Part shown: positions 17,122-26,300 of the stretch, one piece after another
How positions within the stretch are numbered: the stretch's first letter is position 1
Layout of the letters: every line of letters begins with the position of its first letter
Assembly: GCA_965233665.1 (NCBI GenBank)
Contig: CBDDTG010000037.1
Location: 16,697 to 80,696, forward strand
Source: Bacterioplanes sp965233665
GTDB lineage: Bacteria; Pseudomonadota; Gammaproteobacteria; Pseudomonadales; Oceanobacteraceae
Direction: 5' to 3'
Length of the DNA stretch: 64,000 nt
The notes under the pieces: model-generated
The model's database searches: none
The model's input: only the letters and a program-made list of their open reading frames with translations
What the model was told of the DNA's origin: nothing
Translations under genes and position numbers: made by a program

Positions 17122-18656
17122 TACAGCTCCTCGATGTGGTCGAGTAGGTGTTCAGCGCGGGCAATAATGGCGTGTTGTTTTTCCACCTTCATGCGATCAA
17201 AGCTGCGGTAAATCATGCCCATGCGTGGGTTGCGCGCAAATTGCTCACGATGGCGTTGCATAAAGTGCCAGTACAAGCTGTTAAAGGGGCAGCTGTCATC
17301 GTCGGTGGCCGTTTTCACGGAATAATGGCAATGCGAGCAATAATCGGACATTTTGTTGATGTAGTTGCCGGAGGCGGCATAAGGTTTACTGCCTAGGTAA
17401 CCGCCATCGGCATGCATCACCATGCCTAAAGTGTTGGGTAGCTCGACCCAGTCGTAAGCGTCGGCATATACGGCTAAATACCAGTCACAAATGTCTTGCG
17501 GTTTGATGCCAGCCAGTAGGGCAAAATTGCCAGTGACCATTAAGCGCTGAATATGATGGGCGTAAGCGTATTTGAAGGTGCTTTTAAAGCACTGCTTCAT
17601 GCACTGCATTTTTGTCTCGCCATGCCAGTAAAAGCTGGGCAAGGCACGCTGATTGCCTTGGGCATTTAAGGTGGCGTAGTCGGGCATTTTTAACCAATAA
17701 ATACCGCGCACGTATTCACGCCAGCCAATGATTTGGCGAATAAAGCCTTCGACGGCATTGAGCGGTGCATGGCCATCCAAATACGCCTGCTCCGCTGCCT
17801 GACATACCTCCATCGGCAACAACAAGCCGCAGTTTAAATAGGGGGCGATCAGGCTGTGAAACATCAACGGCTGGTCCATCACCATGGCGTCTTGGTAGTC
17901 ACCAAACCAGGGCAGGCGATGGTCTAAAAAATGCTGCAGGGCTTTGAGCGCATCGCTTCTGGTCGTTGCCCAATTAAAGTGCTCCAGGCTACCGGCATGC
18001 TCACTGAAGTGCGTTTGTACTAGCTCCAGCACCTCAGCATCGATGTCGTCACGCTCAAAGCTCAAAGCCGGAGGGAGCGGCACATCGCCGCGATACTTCT
18101 GGCGGTTATCGGCATCGAAGTTCCACTGGCCGCCCGTGGGGTCATCTCCCTCCATCAACAAGCCGGTTTGACGGCGCATGTCACGGTAAAAATATTCCAT
18201 GCGCAGTTGCTTGCGCCCCTGCGCCCACTGGGCAAATTGCTCCGGCGTGGCGATAAAGCGGTCGTCGTTAAAGCAGGTGACTGGAACACTTAACGTTGCA
18301 GGCCATTGGTGCTCAATCAGCTGCTGTAGCCGGTATTCACCACACTGGGTGACCATCACCGACTCATAGCCATGCTGCTTATGTAACGCCTGAATAACGT
18401 CTAACAGTGAGCGCTGTTCAGTGTTTGGCTGATAAGCATGGTAATGAACATGCCACCCCTGTTGGCACAGCTGTTGTGCGAAGTGGCGCATGGCGCTGAA
18501 CAACAGGGCGATTTTCTGAGGGTGATGAGGCACATAGCGGGCCTCGTCGTCCACCTCAGCCAGCAGCACATGATCATAGTCTGCGTCAGCGGCGCGCAGG
18601 CTGCTGATACTATCGCTCAGTTGATCCCCCAGCAAAACGACTAGGCGACGTGTCAT
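17121..18656 (-). CDS. phrB: Iron-sulfur (6-4) photolyase, PhrB/FeS-BCP class
   Basis: A 511-residue protein of the bacterial iron-sulfur cryptochrome/photolyase class, whose characterised members repair (6-4) photoproducts. The N-terminal domain starts LVVLLGDQLSD. Cys352, Cys440, Cys443 and Cys456 have exactly the spacing of the [4Fe-4S] ligands of Agrobacterium PhrB (350, 438, 441, 454). A His pair at 367-368 (YAHHIQRLMV) fits the catalytic His positions with the same offset of two. The C-terminal FAD domain carries GFIRQIIGWREYVRG. It is the first gene of the operon, with DUF2256 starting at its stop and a candidate light operator upstream. Confidence 0.92.
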   Translation of the reverse strand: MTRRLVVLLGDQLSDSISSLRAADADYDHVLLAEVDDEARYVPHHPQKIALLFSAMRHFAQQLCQQGWHVHYHAYQPNTEQRSLLDVIQALHKQHGYESVMVTQCGEYRLQQLIEHQWPATLSVPVTCFNDDRFIATPEQFAQWAQGRKQLRMEYFYRDMRRQTGLLMEGDDPTGGQWNFDADNRQKYRGDVPLPPALSFERDDIDAEVLELVQTHFSEHAGSLEHFNWATTRSDALKALQHFLDHRLPWFGDYQDAMVMDQPLMFHSLIAPYLNCGLLLPMEVCQAAEQAYLDGHAPLNAVEGFIRQIIGWREYVRGIYWLKMPDYATLNAQGNQRALPSFYWHGETKMQCMKQCFKSTFKYAYAHHIQRLMVTGNFALLAGIKPQDICDWYLAVYADAYDWVELPNTLGMVMHADGGYLGSKPYAASGNYINKMSDYCSHCHYSVKTATDDDSCPFNSLYWHFMQRHREQFARNPRMGMIYRSFDRMKVEKQHAIIARAEHLLDHIEEL

Positions 18657-18663
18657 GGTTGGT

Positions 18664-18699
18664 AACTCTTGCTTTGTGTATATGTATTGTATAAGAGTT
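18664..18699 (-). promoter_or_regulatory. Candidate light/B12 MerR-type operator upstream of photolyase operon
   Basis: Read on the minus strand, the region contains TATACAATACATATACA, with TnnACA units 11 bp apart and a third ACA between them, enclosed by AACTCTT/AAGAGTT arms. As I recall it, CarH/LitR-type light regulators bind 11-bp direct repeats of nnTnnACA. It lies 8-43 bp upstream of the first photolyase codon. The assignment is inference. Confidence 0.35.
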
Positions 18700-18911
18700 G
18701 TTTAATAAAAACACGCCGGTCTGTGCGAAGGCACCCTTCACCGCAGTGACGAGGGAGGTATGACACTTGGCTACGGCCATTAGGGCCGGCCGGTTCACAG
18801 CTCTATAACCAAAGTTCACAAAGTTATAACAGAAGTATCGATGAAGGCCGGTATGCTCAATCGCTTAATATTTAACCTGCCTAAATCAGAGTGTTAGGAA
18901 GCATTCGGACA
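18700..18911. other. Intergenic region between light-repair operon and first giant gene
   Basis: Non-coding space between divergent units. It contains an AT-rich stretch around 18800-18880 that may hold the plus-strand promoter, but no convincing -35/-10 pair, terminator or small gene was identified. Confidence 0.4.
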
Positions 18912-18953
18912 GTGATGTCTCATCTGCGAAGGCGTTTTTCAGAGAGACATCAT
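18912..18953 (+). promoter_or_regulatory. 5' UTR hairpin covering the start region of the first giant gene
   Basis: GTGATGTCTC (18912-18921) pairs with GAGACATCAT (18944-18953): nine Watson-Crick pairs and one G-U, with a 22-nt loop. The right arm includes most of the weak ribosome site and the first two bases of the ATG at 18952. If formed, it would block initiation. Confidence 0.45.
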
Positions 18954-21900
18954 GCTCGTTCAGTCAAACGACATTGCAATTATTGATGACACCCTTGCCG
19001 ATGCCCACCTGCTAGCGTTTGCCGCCCGTCAGCAAGGCTTACTGGCACGGACACTCACCTTTGGTGAAGATGGCCTTGAACAGCTCAGGCAAAGCCTGAT
19101 CGCTATGGGTGGGGCACGCTACTTACATATTTTTTGTCATGGCCGCCCTGGCGCACTGTTTCTAGGTGATCAGTGCATCGATACCGAGCAGGTAAAGCAA
19201 AACACAGCCAAGCTGGCTGATATCGGGCGCAAGCTCTCTGCCGGTTGTTTGTTGTACAGCTGCGAAACGGCACATGGCGAAGCCGGGCGTCAGTTTGTTG
19301 ATGTTTTGTCTGCCGTGCTGGGGCGCGATGTTGCAGCGTCTAGCCAGCCGATTGGCCGCACAACCAGTGGCCATCAGAGCGGTAATAACTGGCACTTGGA
19401 TCAAGGTGCTGCCAAGTTGGCTGCACAGGCTCTGGCAATGCCGAGTTACCCTCATAGCCTGGCTCTGCCCACTTTGGGAGGTGCTGCGGCTGATGCATCG
19501 GTGACGGAAGATCTCGCCACCGCCATTGATTTATCCACTTACACCATTACAGACCTGGATGGCGATGCCATCACTCTGACCTTGGCCGTCGATCGCGGCA
19601 GCATTGCCAGCACCCATGGTGACGGTGTGCACGGCGGCGTGACGGTGGTGGGTTCAGCCTCTGCCAGCATGACGTTGCAAGGAAGTAGTGCCGATCTCAA
19701 TGCCTATTTGAGCAATGTATCCGTTATTGAATATTTGACTGCTGCCAACGATACCAGCAGCGCCACACTGACGGTGACCCCTAACGACGGCAGCGCCGAT
19801 GGCGTCAGTGACAGCATTGATATCACAGTGACGGCGGTTAACGATGCGCCGCTGCTGACGGATACCGTGGTAACGCTCACGGCCATTAGCGAAGACGCTG
19901 GCGACGATGACGGCTCCAGTGCCGACGGCGATGACGATGCCAGTAACAATGCCAATAACTCGGGTGATCGAGTGGCGGACTTGCTGACCGCGGCCATTAC
20001 CGACCCAGACGGCGCCGCATTGGAAGCCATTGCTATTACCAGGGTGTCGAATACGAACGGCACCTGGCAGTTCAGTACTGATGCGGGTGCTAGTTGGAGT
20101 AATGTCACCGCAACGCTGGGCAGTACTGTCCATATCAACACTAGTGCCCGGTTATTGGCCGCAGATGATTGGGTACGGTTTGTGCCTGGCGCGGATTATG
20201 TCGGCGGCGCCACGTTCGATTTTCGCGCCTGGGATATGAGCGCCGGTGTCGCCGGTGGCACCGCAGATACCAGCGTTAATGGCGGTGCGAGTGCATTTTC
20301 TAGCGTTGTCGATTCTGCGTTCGCATATGTTAATGCTGTGAATGATGATCCGATTTTCATTGATCTGGACGATACTCCCGTTTTCACCGAAGGTGGCGCG
20401 GCGGTTGCTCTCGATACAGATGCTTATGTCTCGGATGTTGATCGCATTAATCTCAATGGTGGACAGGGGAATTATGCGAATTGGGTGCTAACACTCAGCC
20501 GCGATGGTGGTGTCAATGTCGATGATCGCTTCAGTTTGGCTAGCGGCGGCAATTATACCCTTGCAGGAGGCGCCGATGGTGGCGGTAGCATTAGCGCGGG
20601 CGGCAATGTGATTGGTACCATTACTGATACTGGCCACGGGCAGTTACAAATAACCTTTACCAGTGCCAATGGCACGATTCCAACCACCGCGCTGTTTTCA
20701 GAATTACTGCAAGCCATTCGCTACAGCAATGTCAGTGATACCCCAGATGCGAATGTCCAAGTTCAGTACCATATTCAAGACGGTGGGACGTCGGCATCTG
20801 ACAGCATTCAGGTTGCGGTCACAGCGGTGAATGATGCGCCACAGTTGATCGGATTGGTGAGTGATCTTAGCTTTAACAAAAACCTAAGCGGCGGTGTGGA
20901 TCTTAGCGCGGCAACGCTAACGGACGTGGATACCAGTGGTGCCGTGTCTTTAACCCTGAGTGCCAGCAGTGGCAGCCTGAGCGCCGTCGATAGCGGCGGG
21001 GTGAGCGTGGCTGGTACTGGAACAAATACCCTGACTTTGTCAGGTAGCGTGACCGCCATCGATGCCTACCTTAATGGTGCATATCTCAGTTATCAGCCTG
21101 CCAATAATCTGGTGGGCGACGACGTTGCTAGCCTCAGCTTGAGTGTCTTAGATGGCGGTGTAAATACAGTGCTTGGTAGCGTCAACATCGATGTTACAGA
21201 TGTGCCGCTGCCCACTCCCAACCCGACCATCGATACCGAAGTCACTGACGGCGCTACGGTCGAGCGGACCGAGACGGCTGAAAATGGTCATGGCGTTAGC
21301 CAAATAACCGTACGGCCAGTTCCGGGTGATCGCATAGACAGCGACAACAGCAGTGATCTGGCAGATATTCCCCTGCATTTTGATGCCAACCACCAGGTTG
21401 TTACTACCTTACGGTTGTCAGAAGGGGTGGGAGCAACAGCTCGCCACAACAATACCGCCAGTGTGTATACCGACTTGGCCGATGCCCTGTGGCTGCTGCG
21501 AGATAGCGCCCCGGTCAGTGATTGGCATGCCATGATCGCTGGCTTGCAGCAGTGGTATGCCCAAGACCAATCGCCCGGCTGGTTAAACCGGATCACGTTT
21601 AGCAGCCACTCTAATGAGGAGCCGTCGCCAGCCATTCAGATCAGTGGCATTGTCGGACAGCCAGTCGAGCTGATGATCTTGGACGCCAGTCAACTGCCAG
21701 CCGATGCCGAAATCGTGCTCGACAACATTGAACTGGCGCTGGTGATTGGCGATGTCATGGTCAGCGGTGGCAGCGGTAGCAATGTCGTGTATGCCGGAGG
21801 CAGTCATCAAAATATGGTACTGGGCGCGGGTGATGACGAGCTGCACGGTGGGGCGGGCGACGATGTGCTGGGTTCTGCTGGCGGTGACGATATGCTATTG

Positions 21901-22506
21901 GGCGACGACGGTAACGATACTCTGTTTGGTGGCAGCGGCAGCGATACGCTGCACGGTGGTCAAGGTAGAGACACTGTCACATTGATCGGCAATCGCGATG
22001 ATTATGTGATTGAGCGTGATAACGCTATTACGCGAGTTACCCACGTTGATGACCCCAATGAAACGGACACCCTAATCAATGTCGAAGTTTTAAGCTTTTA
22101 TGATCAGGATCAGGATCTGGTTCTGAGTTACGATCAGGATCATGACTGGCTGGCAGCGCTTTATATGCAGGTGTTAGGCAGGCAAGCCGATCTGAATGGT
22201 TTTCAGTACTGGGCCAACCTTATTGACCAAGGCGCCAGTGTCGGTGATATCGTTAATGGCTTTTTGCACTCGCAAGAATTTGCTCAGCGTTGGGATAACA
22301 ACCCAAGCACGCTTTCAGATGAGCAGTTGCTAGTACTGTACTATGACGCCTTGCTCGGGCGAGCGCCGGACCCAACTGGGTTAAATGACTGGAAGCACTT
22401 TCTCGCTGCCGGTGCGACCCACCAAGACGTGCTGTATGGCTTTGTGATGTCGGCAGAAATGCAGCAATACCATCAATCAGCCGAGCAGTGGGATTTCTTG
22501 CTATAG
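18952..22506 (+). CDS. Giant RTX-type secreted protein with DUF4347 and DUF4214
   Basis: A 1184-residue secreted, adhesin-like protein without a Sec signal, as expected for type I secretion. Residues 8-165 form a DUF4347 module with LHIFCHGRPG (His63) and LLYSCETAHGEAG (Cys104), recalling the His/Cys dyad of CHAT and caspase-like folds. Residues 165-760 are cadherin/Ig-like repeats ending in NDAP/NDDP linkers, with an Asp-rich calcium-type stretch (SEDAGDDDGSSADGDDD). Next come a conserved ~190-residue module and about five RTX nonapeptides (GAGDDELHGGAGDD). Residues ~1065-1184 hold two DUF4214-like repeats (LYMQVLGRQAD and YYDALLGRAPD). The C-terminal third is closely related to the giant gene at 23350-30024. 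No T1SS genes lie in the window. Confidence 0.88.
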   Translation: MLVQSNDIAIIDDTLADAHLLAFAARQQGLLARTLTFGEDGLEQLRQSLIAMGGARYLHIFCHGRPGALFLGDQCIDTEQVKQNTAKLADIGRKLSAGCLLYSCETAHGEAGRQFVDVLSAVLGRDVAASSQPIGRTTSGHQSGNNWHLDQGAAKLAAQALAMPSYPHSLALPTLGGAAADASVTEDLATAIDLSTYTITDLDGDAITLTLAVDRGSIASTHGDGVHGGVTVVGSASASMTLQGSSADLNAYLSNVSVIEYLTAANDTSSATLTVTPNDGSADGVSDSIDITVTAVNDAPLLTDTVVTLTAISEDAGDDDGSSADGDDDASNNANNSGDRVADLLTAAITDPDGAALEAIAITRVSNTNGTWQFSTDAGASWSNVTATLGSTVHINTSARLLAADDWVRFVPGADYVGGATFDFRAWDMSAGVAGGTADTSVNGGASAFSSVVDSAFAYVNAVNDDPIFIDLDDTPVFTEGGAAVALDTDAYVSDVDRINLNGGQGNYANWVLTLSRDGGVNVDDRFSLASGGNYTLAGGADGGGSISAGGNVIGTITDTGHGQLQITFTSANGTIPTTALFSELLQAIRYSNVSDTPDANVQVQYHIQDGGTSASDSIQVAVTAVNDAPQLIGLVSDLSFNKNLSGGVDLSAATLTDVDTSGAVSLTLSASSGSLSAVDSGGVSVAGTGTNTLTLSGSVTAIDAYLNGAYLSYQPANNLVGDDVASLSLSVLDGGVNTVLGSVNIDVTDVPLPTPNPTIDTEVTDGATVERTETAENGHGVSQITVRPVPGDRIDSDNSSDLADIPLHFDANHQVVTTLRLSEGVGATARHNNTASVYTDLADALWLLRDSAPVSDWHAMIAGLQQWYAQDQSPGWLNRITFSSHSNEEPSPAIQISGIVGQPVELMILDASQLPADAEIVLDNIELALVIGDVMVSGGSGSNVVYAGGSHQNMVLGAGDDELHGGAGDDVLGSAGGDDMLLGDDGNDTLFGGSGSDTLHGGQGRDTVTLIGNRDDYVIERDNAITRVTHVDDPNETDTLINVEVLSFYDQDQDLVLSYDQDHDWLAALYMQVLGRQADLNGFQYWANLIDQGASVGDIVNGFLHSQEFAQRWDNNPSTLSDEQLLVLYYDALLGRAPDPTGLNDWKHFLAAGATHQDVLYGFVMSAEMQQYHQSAEQWDFLL
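22426..22496 (+). repeat. 71-bp perfect inverted repeat, left copy
   Basis: Identical over 71 bp to the reverse complement of 23360-23430. Both copies encode the C-terminal end DVLYGFVMSAEMQQYHQSAE (and onward) of the two giant proteins. Confidence 0.9.
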
Positions 22507-22544
22507 CCGTTATCACACTGGGTGCCTTACCCAGTGCGTAACGG
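22507..22544. terminator. Hairpin between first giant gene and VC0807-family gene
   Basis: An outer stem CCGTTA/TAACGG encloses CACTGGGT/ACCCAGTG, directly after the stop of the first giant gene. It lacks a U-tract on either strand, so it may be a weak or Rho-assisted end, or an mRNA-stabilising stem shared by the convergent genes. Confidence 0.4.
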
Positions 22545-22569
22545 CCATAAAGATCTCAGGTTAACTTGT

Positions 22570-23268
22570 TTACTGGCGCACAAAATCCTCAAGGCTATGC
22601 CCGGTGGCCTGTTTTATTTGCTTGAACAAATACCAGATAGCAGCCCCCAGTACCAGCATGCTGGGTAGCACAATGACGGGGTAGCTCATGGCGGTCATGG
22701 TGCCCAGCTGCTCGTTGTACTCTGCTGTGCCAGCCGGGCTGGTAACCAGATAGCGAGCCAAGCCATAGTTGAGAATGGCAGATAGAAAAAACGAGGCGGC
22801 AACAATTTTATTGGCCACGGCCAAATGCCGATCAAAGCTGCGTTGCTCGCCACGTTGTTCAATCAAGCGTTGCAGTCGTTCCACGTCGAGCACGTCGTCG
22901 TTGAGAATAATCAGCCGCACCAATGAAAAACGCGTATTCACGGTTAATATGACGGCAATGCCAATCAGGGCAGGAATTGCCGCTTCTTTAATCGCAATGT
23001 ACTCGGGCGGTAATTTCAGCAGGCTGATGCCGCCGGTGAGCAATACACTGATGATGCCGAGAATAGAGAAAGCATTGACTTTGCCAGCAGCTTTTAAATC
23101 CCATAGGCCATAGGCGATGGGAAACGCCAACGCCACCACCACGCCCAAAGTTGGACCGAGCATGTCATCACCGCTGGCCTTGGTCAGAATCAGGGTGGGT
23201 ATAACAATGTTAAATAACAGATTGCTGAAAAAGCCGTGATTGGGTTTGCGGCTGGCATCGCTCGACAT
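22570..23268 (-). CDS. VC0807-family membrane protein
   Basis: A 232-residue inner-membrane protein with about six hydrophobic segments (for example NLLFNIVIPTLILTK and PTLGVVVALAFPIAYGLWD). The sequence fits the VC0807 family of unknown function: the FPIAYGLWDL segment and a cytoplasmic loop with an FDRHLAVANKIVAASFFLSA stretch. It lies between the two giant RTX genes, on the same strand as the second, with a terminator between. A link with the giants is not supported beyond position. Confidence 0.75.
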   Translation of the reverse strand: MSSDASRKPNHGFFSNLLFNIVIPTLILTKASGDDMLGPTLGVVVALAFPIAYGLWDLKAAGKVNAFSILGIISVLLTGGISLLKLPPEYIAIKEAAIPALIGIAVILTVNTRFSLVRLIILNDDVLDVERLQRLIEQRGEQRSFDRHLAVANKIVAASFFLSAILNYGLARYLVTSPAGTAEYNEQLGTMTAMSYPVIVLPSMLVLGAAIWYLFKQIKQATGHSLEDFVRQ

Positions 23269-23281
23269 GTGTCTCTCTCAA

Positions 23282-23319
23282 TAAAAACATCCCGTGGCGA
23301 GTATACCGACACGGGATGT
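23282..23319 (-). terminator. Intrinsic terminator of the second giant gene
   Basis: Perfect 10-bp stem ACATCCCGTG/CACGGGATGT (23287-23296, 23310-23319), followed on the minus strand by TTTTTAT. It lies 30 nt after the stop at 23350 and before the VC0807-family start. Confidence 0.75.
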
Positions 23320-23349
23320 GATTAGGGAATGAGCGTTGGCAAAGCGTGA

Positions 23350-26300
23350 TCAGATTAGAAAATCCCACTGCTCGGCTGATTGATGGTATTGCTGCATTTC
23401 TGCCGACATCACAAAGCCATACAGCACGTCGTCCTCGGTTGCACCGGCTTGTAGATATTGTTGCCAGCTAGCGAAGCCTGCTTGATCGGAATCGCGTCCT
23501 AACAAGGTGTTGTAGTACAACTCCAAGGTTTGATCGCTATTCATCTCACCTGGGTTGATGTCCCAGCGCTCTATAAACTCCTGCGAGTACAAAAAGCCGT
23601 TGACGATATCACCGACGCTGGCGCCTTGATCGATTAGATTGGTCCAATATTGGAAACCGCCAATATCCGCCTGGCGGCCCAGCAACTGCATATACAGCGC
23701 CGCCAGCCAATCATGATCCTGATCGTAGTTGATGATGATGTCTTGATCGCTAAAACGTAGGGTTTCGACGTTGATGAGGGTGTCTGTTTCATTCAGGTTA
23801 TTGATGTGGCTAATACGCGTCACCGCGTTTTCGCGTTCGACCAGATAATTATCACGGTTGCCGCTAATAATAATGACATCGCTGTCTTGACCACCGTGCA
23901 GCGTATCGCTGCCGCTGCCACCAAACAAAGTATCGTTACCATCATCGCCAAACAGGCGATCATCACCGCCTTCGGAGCCGATAGTATCGTTACCATCGCC
24001 ACCATGAAGTTCATCGTCCTCGGCGCCGAGCACGATGTTTTGGTTGCCGCTGCCAGCAAACACCACATTACTGCCGGAGCCGCCACGCACCGCGACGTCG
24101 CCAACAATGATGGCAAATTCAATGTTGTCTAAATCAATAATGGTCCCGGCGGGTAACTGACTGGCGTCGATCACCATGACTTCGGTTTTGTCGCCTTCCA
24201 CACCGCTGATTTTAATTGGCTCGGACGGCGCCTCGTTGCTGTCACTGGTAAAGGTCACCTGATTGAGCCAGCCCGCACCGATGCCGTTCAGCCACTGGTC
24301 CATGCCATTGATCATCGAAAACCAATCCGAGGCCGGCGCGGAGTCGCGCAGCAAGTACAAACCGTCGCGGAATGATGTTTGGTCGATGGCGGTTTCATTG
24401 GCACGTGCCGTTGCGCCGATGCCTCCGGGTAAGCGTAACGTGGTCACCGGCTGGTTGTCGCCATCAAAATGCAGCGGAATATCGGCCAAATTACTGCTGC
24501 TGTCGGTATCCTGGCGGTCGCTAGAAATAGGGCCAATGGTGATTTTGCTCACCTGCTGGCCGTTTTCGGTGCCGGTGCGTTTTTCCACCGTGGTGCCATC
24601 AATCAACTCGGTAGAGTCTGGTGCATTCGGGTCGGGGTTATTTGGTGTGGTAGGCGCCGTTGCCACATCAAAGGTGAGTGTATTACTGGCCGCAGCAAAC
24701 ACGGTGCCGTCATTCACGCTAAAGGCCAAGGTCGCGTAGGCCGCACCGCTCTCACCACTGGTGGGGGAGAACTGCAGCAAGGTAGCGTTGATGTCTGCCA
24801 CACTGATGACATCGCCATTGTTCACGGCATTGCCATTGAGTGTCAGTATGCCAGCGGCCGGAACGGTATCGATGCGCACGGATTGCAAACTATCGCCGAG
24901 ATCAACGTCGCTAAACCCAAAGTCGGCGGCGGTAAAGGTATGGGTACCGTTGTAGCTGATGTCGACTGTATCATCGGCGGCGGTAGGCGCGTCATTTACT
25001 GGGGTTATGTCAATGTTCACGCTGCCCAAGGCGGTGTTAGTACCGCCGTCGTTCACGCTCAAGCTCACGGTGGCGGCGTCGTTGCCAGCCAGGTTTTCGC
25101 CCGGCGCATGGGTGATGTTGGCGCCATTGAGATAAGAGTCAATATCGGCGATGGTGCCGGTCAAGGTGAGTGCAGCTGAAGCACTACCGCCTATGGTCAC
25201 GCCACCACCGCTGGTGGCCGATAGCGTACCGGCGCTGGCGGTTAAGGTCAGGGTAACGCTCCCTACGGTGTCGACATCCGACAAGGTCGCGGCGGATAAA
25301 TCTAGGTTGGCGGCGGTGTCTTCGGTAAAGCTGACATCGCTGATTAAGCCAGCCAATTGCGGTGCGTCATTGACGGCTGTCACTGCCACGCTGACATCCG
25401 CGCTGCCGCTGCCTTGGCCATCGGAGACGGTGATGTTAACGGTGCGCGTGGACTCAGCCGGGCTTTCACCCGTGGCCTCAAAGGTTAAGGCCCGCAGCAG
25501 AGACTGCACCAAGGCAGGGGTCGAGAGCGCGCTCAAATTAACAGCAAAGTCATTGCCGGCTGCAATGTTATTGACCAAGGTGCCAATCACGGTGCCAGAC
25601 ACCGACACATTGGAACCCGCGGTGGTGCCGGCCAGGCTGACCACGCCGCTGGTGTCTACGGACAAGACGTCGCTTGCGGCATCGGCATTGTTGGTGACAC
25701 TCACGGTTATTGTGCCGCCGTTGAGATCGACAGAGTCGGCATCGGTGAGCGTCGCGTTGCTGCCAGCATCCAGTAACACAGTACCGCCGCCTTCGGAGGC
25801 GTTAACGCTGTCGCTGTCTAGGTTGCCAATCACCGGCGGATTGGGCGTCACGCTGATGGTAAAGCTGCCACTGTCGTCGGCATCACCGCCGTTGGCGGTG
25901 CCATCGGCATCGTTGAGCGTTAAGGTAAAATCACGATCGCCCAATGCCGACGGTGCCTCGTACTGCAGTTGTTGCAGCAGGGTCTGTACACGCGCATCGG
26001 TTGCATTGGCGCCAAAATTGATGGTGAAGTCATTGCCACCTTGGCCGTCGTCGGTGACGTCTACAGTACCAATCGCGGTGCCTGTTACCAGAACGGTTTC
26101 ACCGGCGCTAACACTGGCATCGCCACCAGAAGTGACCGTGGTGCCGTCGACGAACCAGTTGCCATTGGCGGTGCCCGAGGTTTGTGCCAGCGTGACAAAG
26201 CCGCCGTTGTAATCGGCACTGTCGCTGTTGGCGACGGCGGCGTCGGCAAAGCCACTCAACGCTTGGGCACCATTGCCCGCCACCACTTGGCTGGTCTCGG

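Noticed and set aside
25151..26212. A 353-codon open frame and many others on the plus strand within the second giant gene
   Set aside because: They are mirror frames of the Gly/Asp/Thr-rich repeats, with Ser/Pro/Leu/Val-rich low-complexity products, no ribosome sites and no domain.
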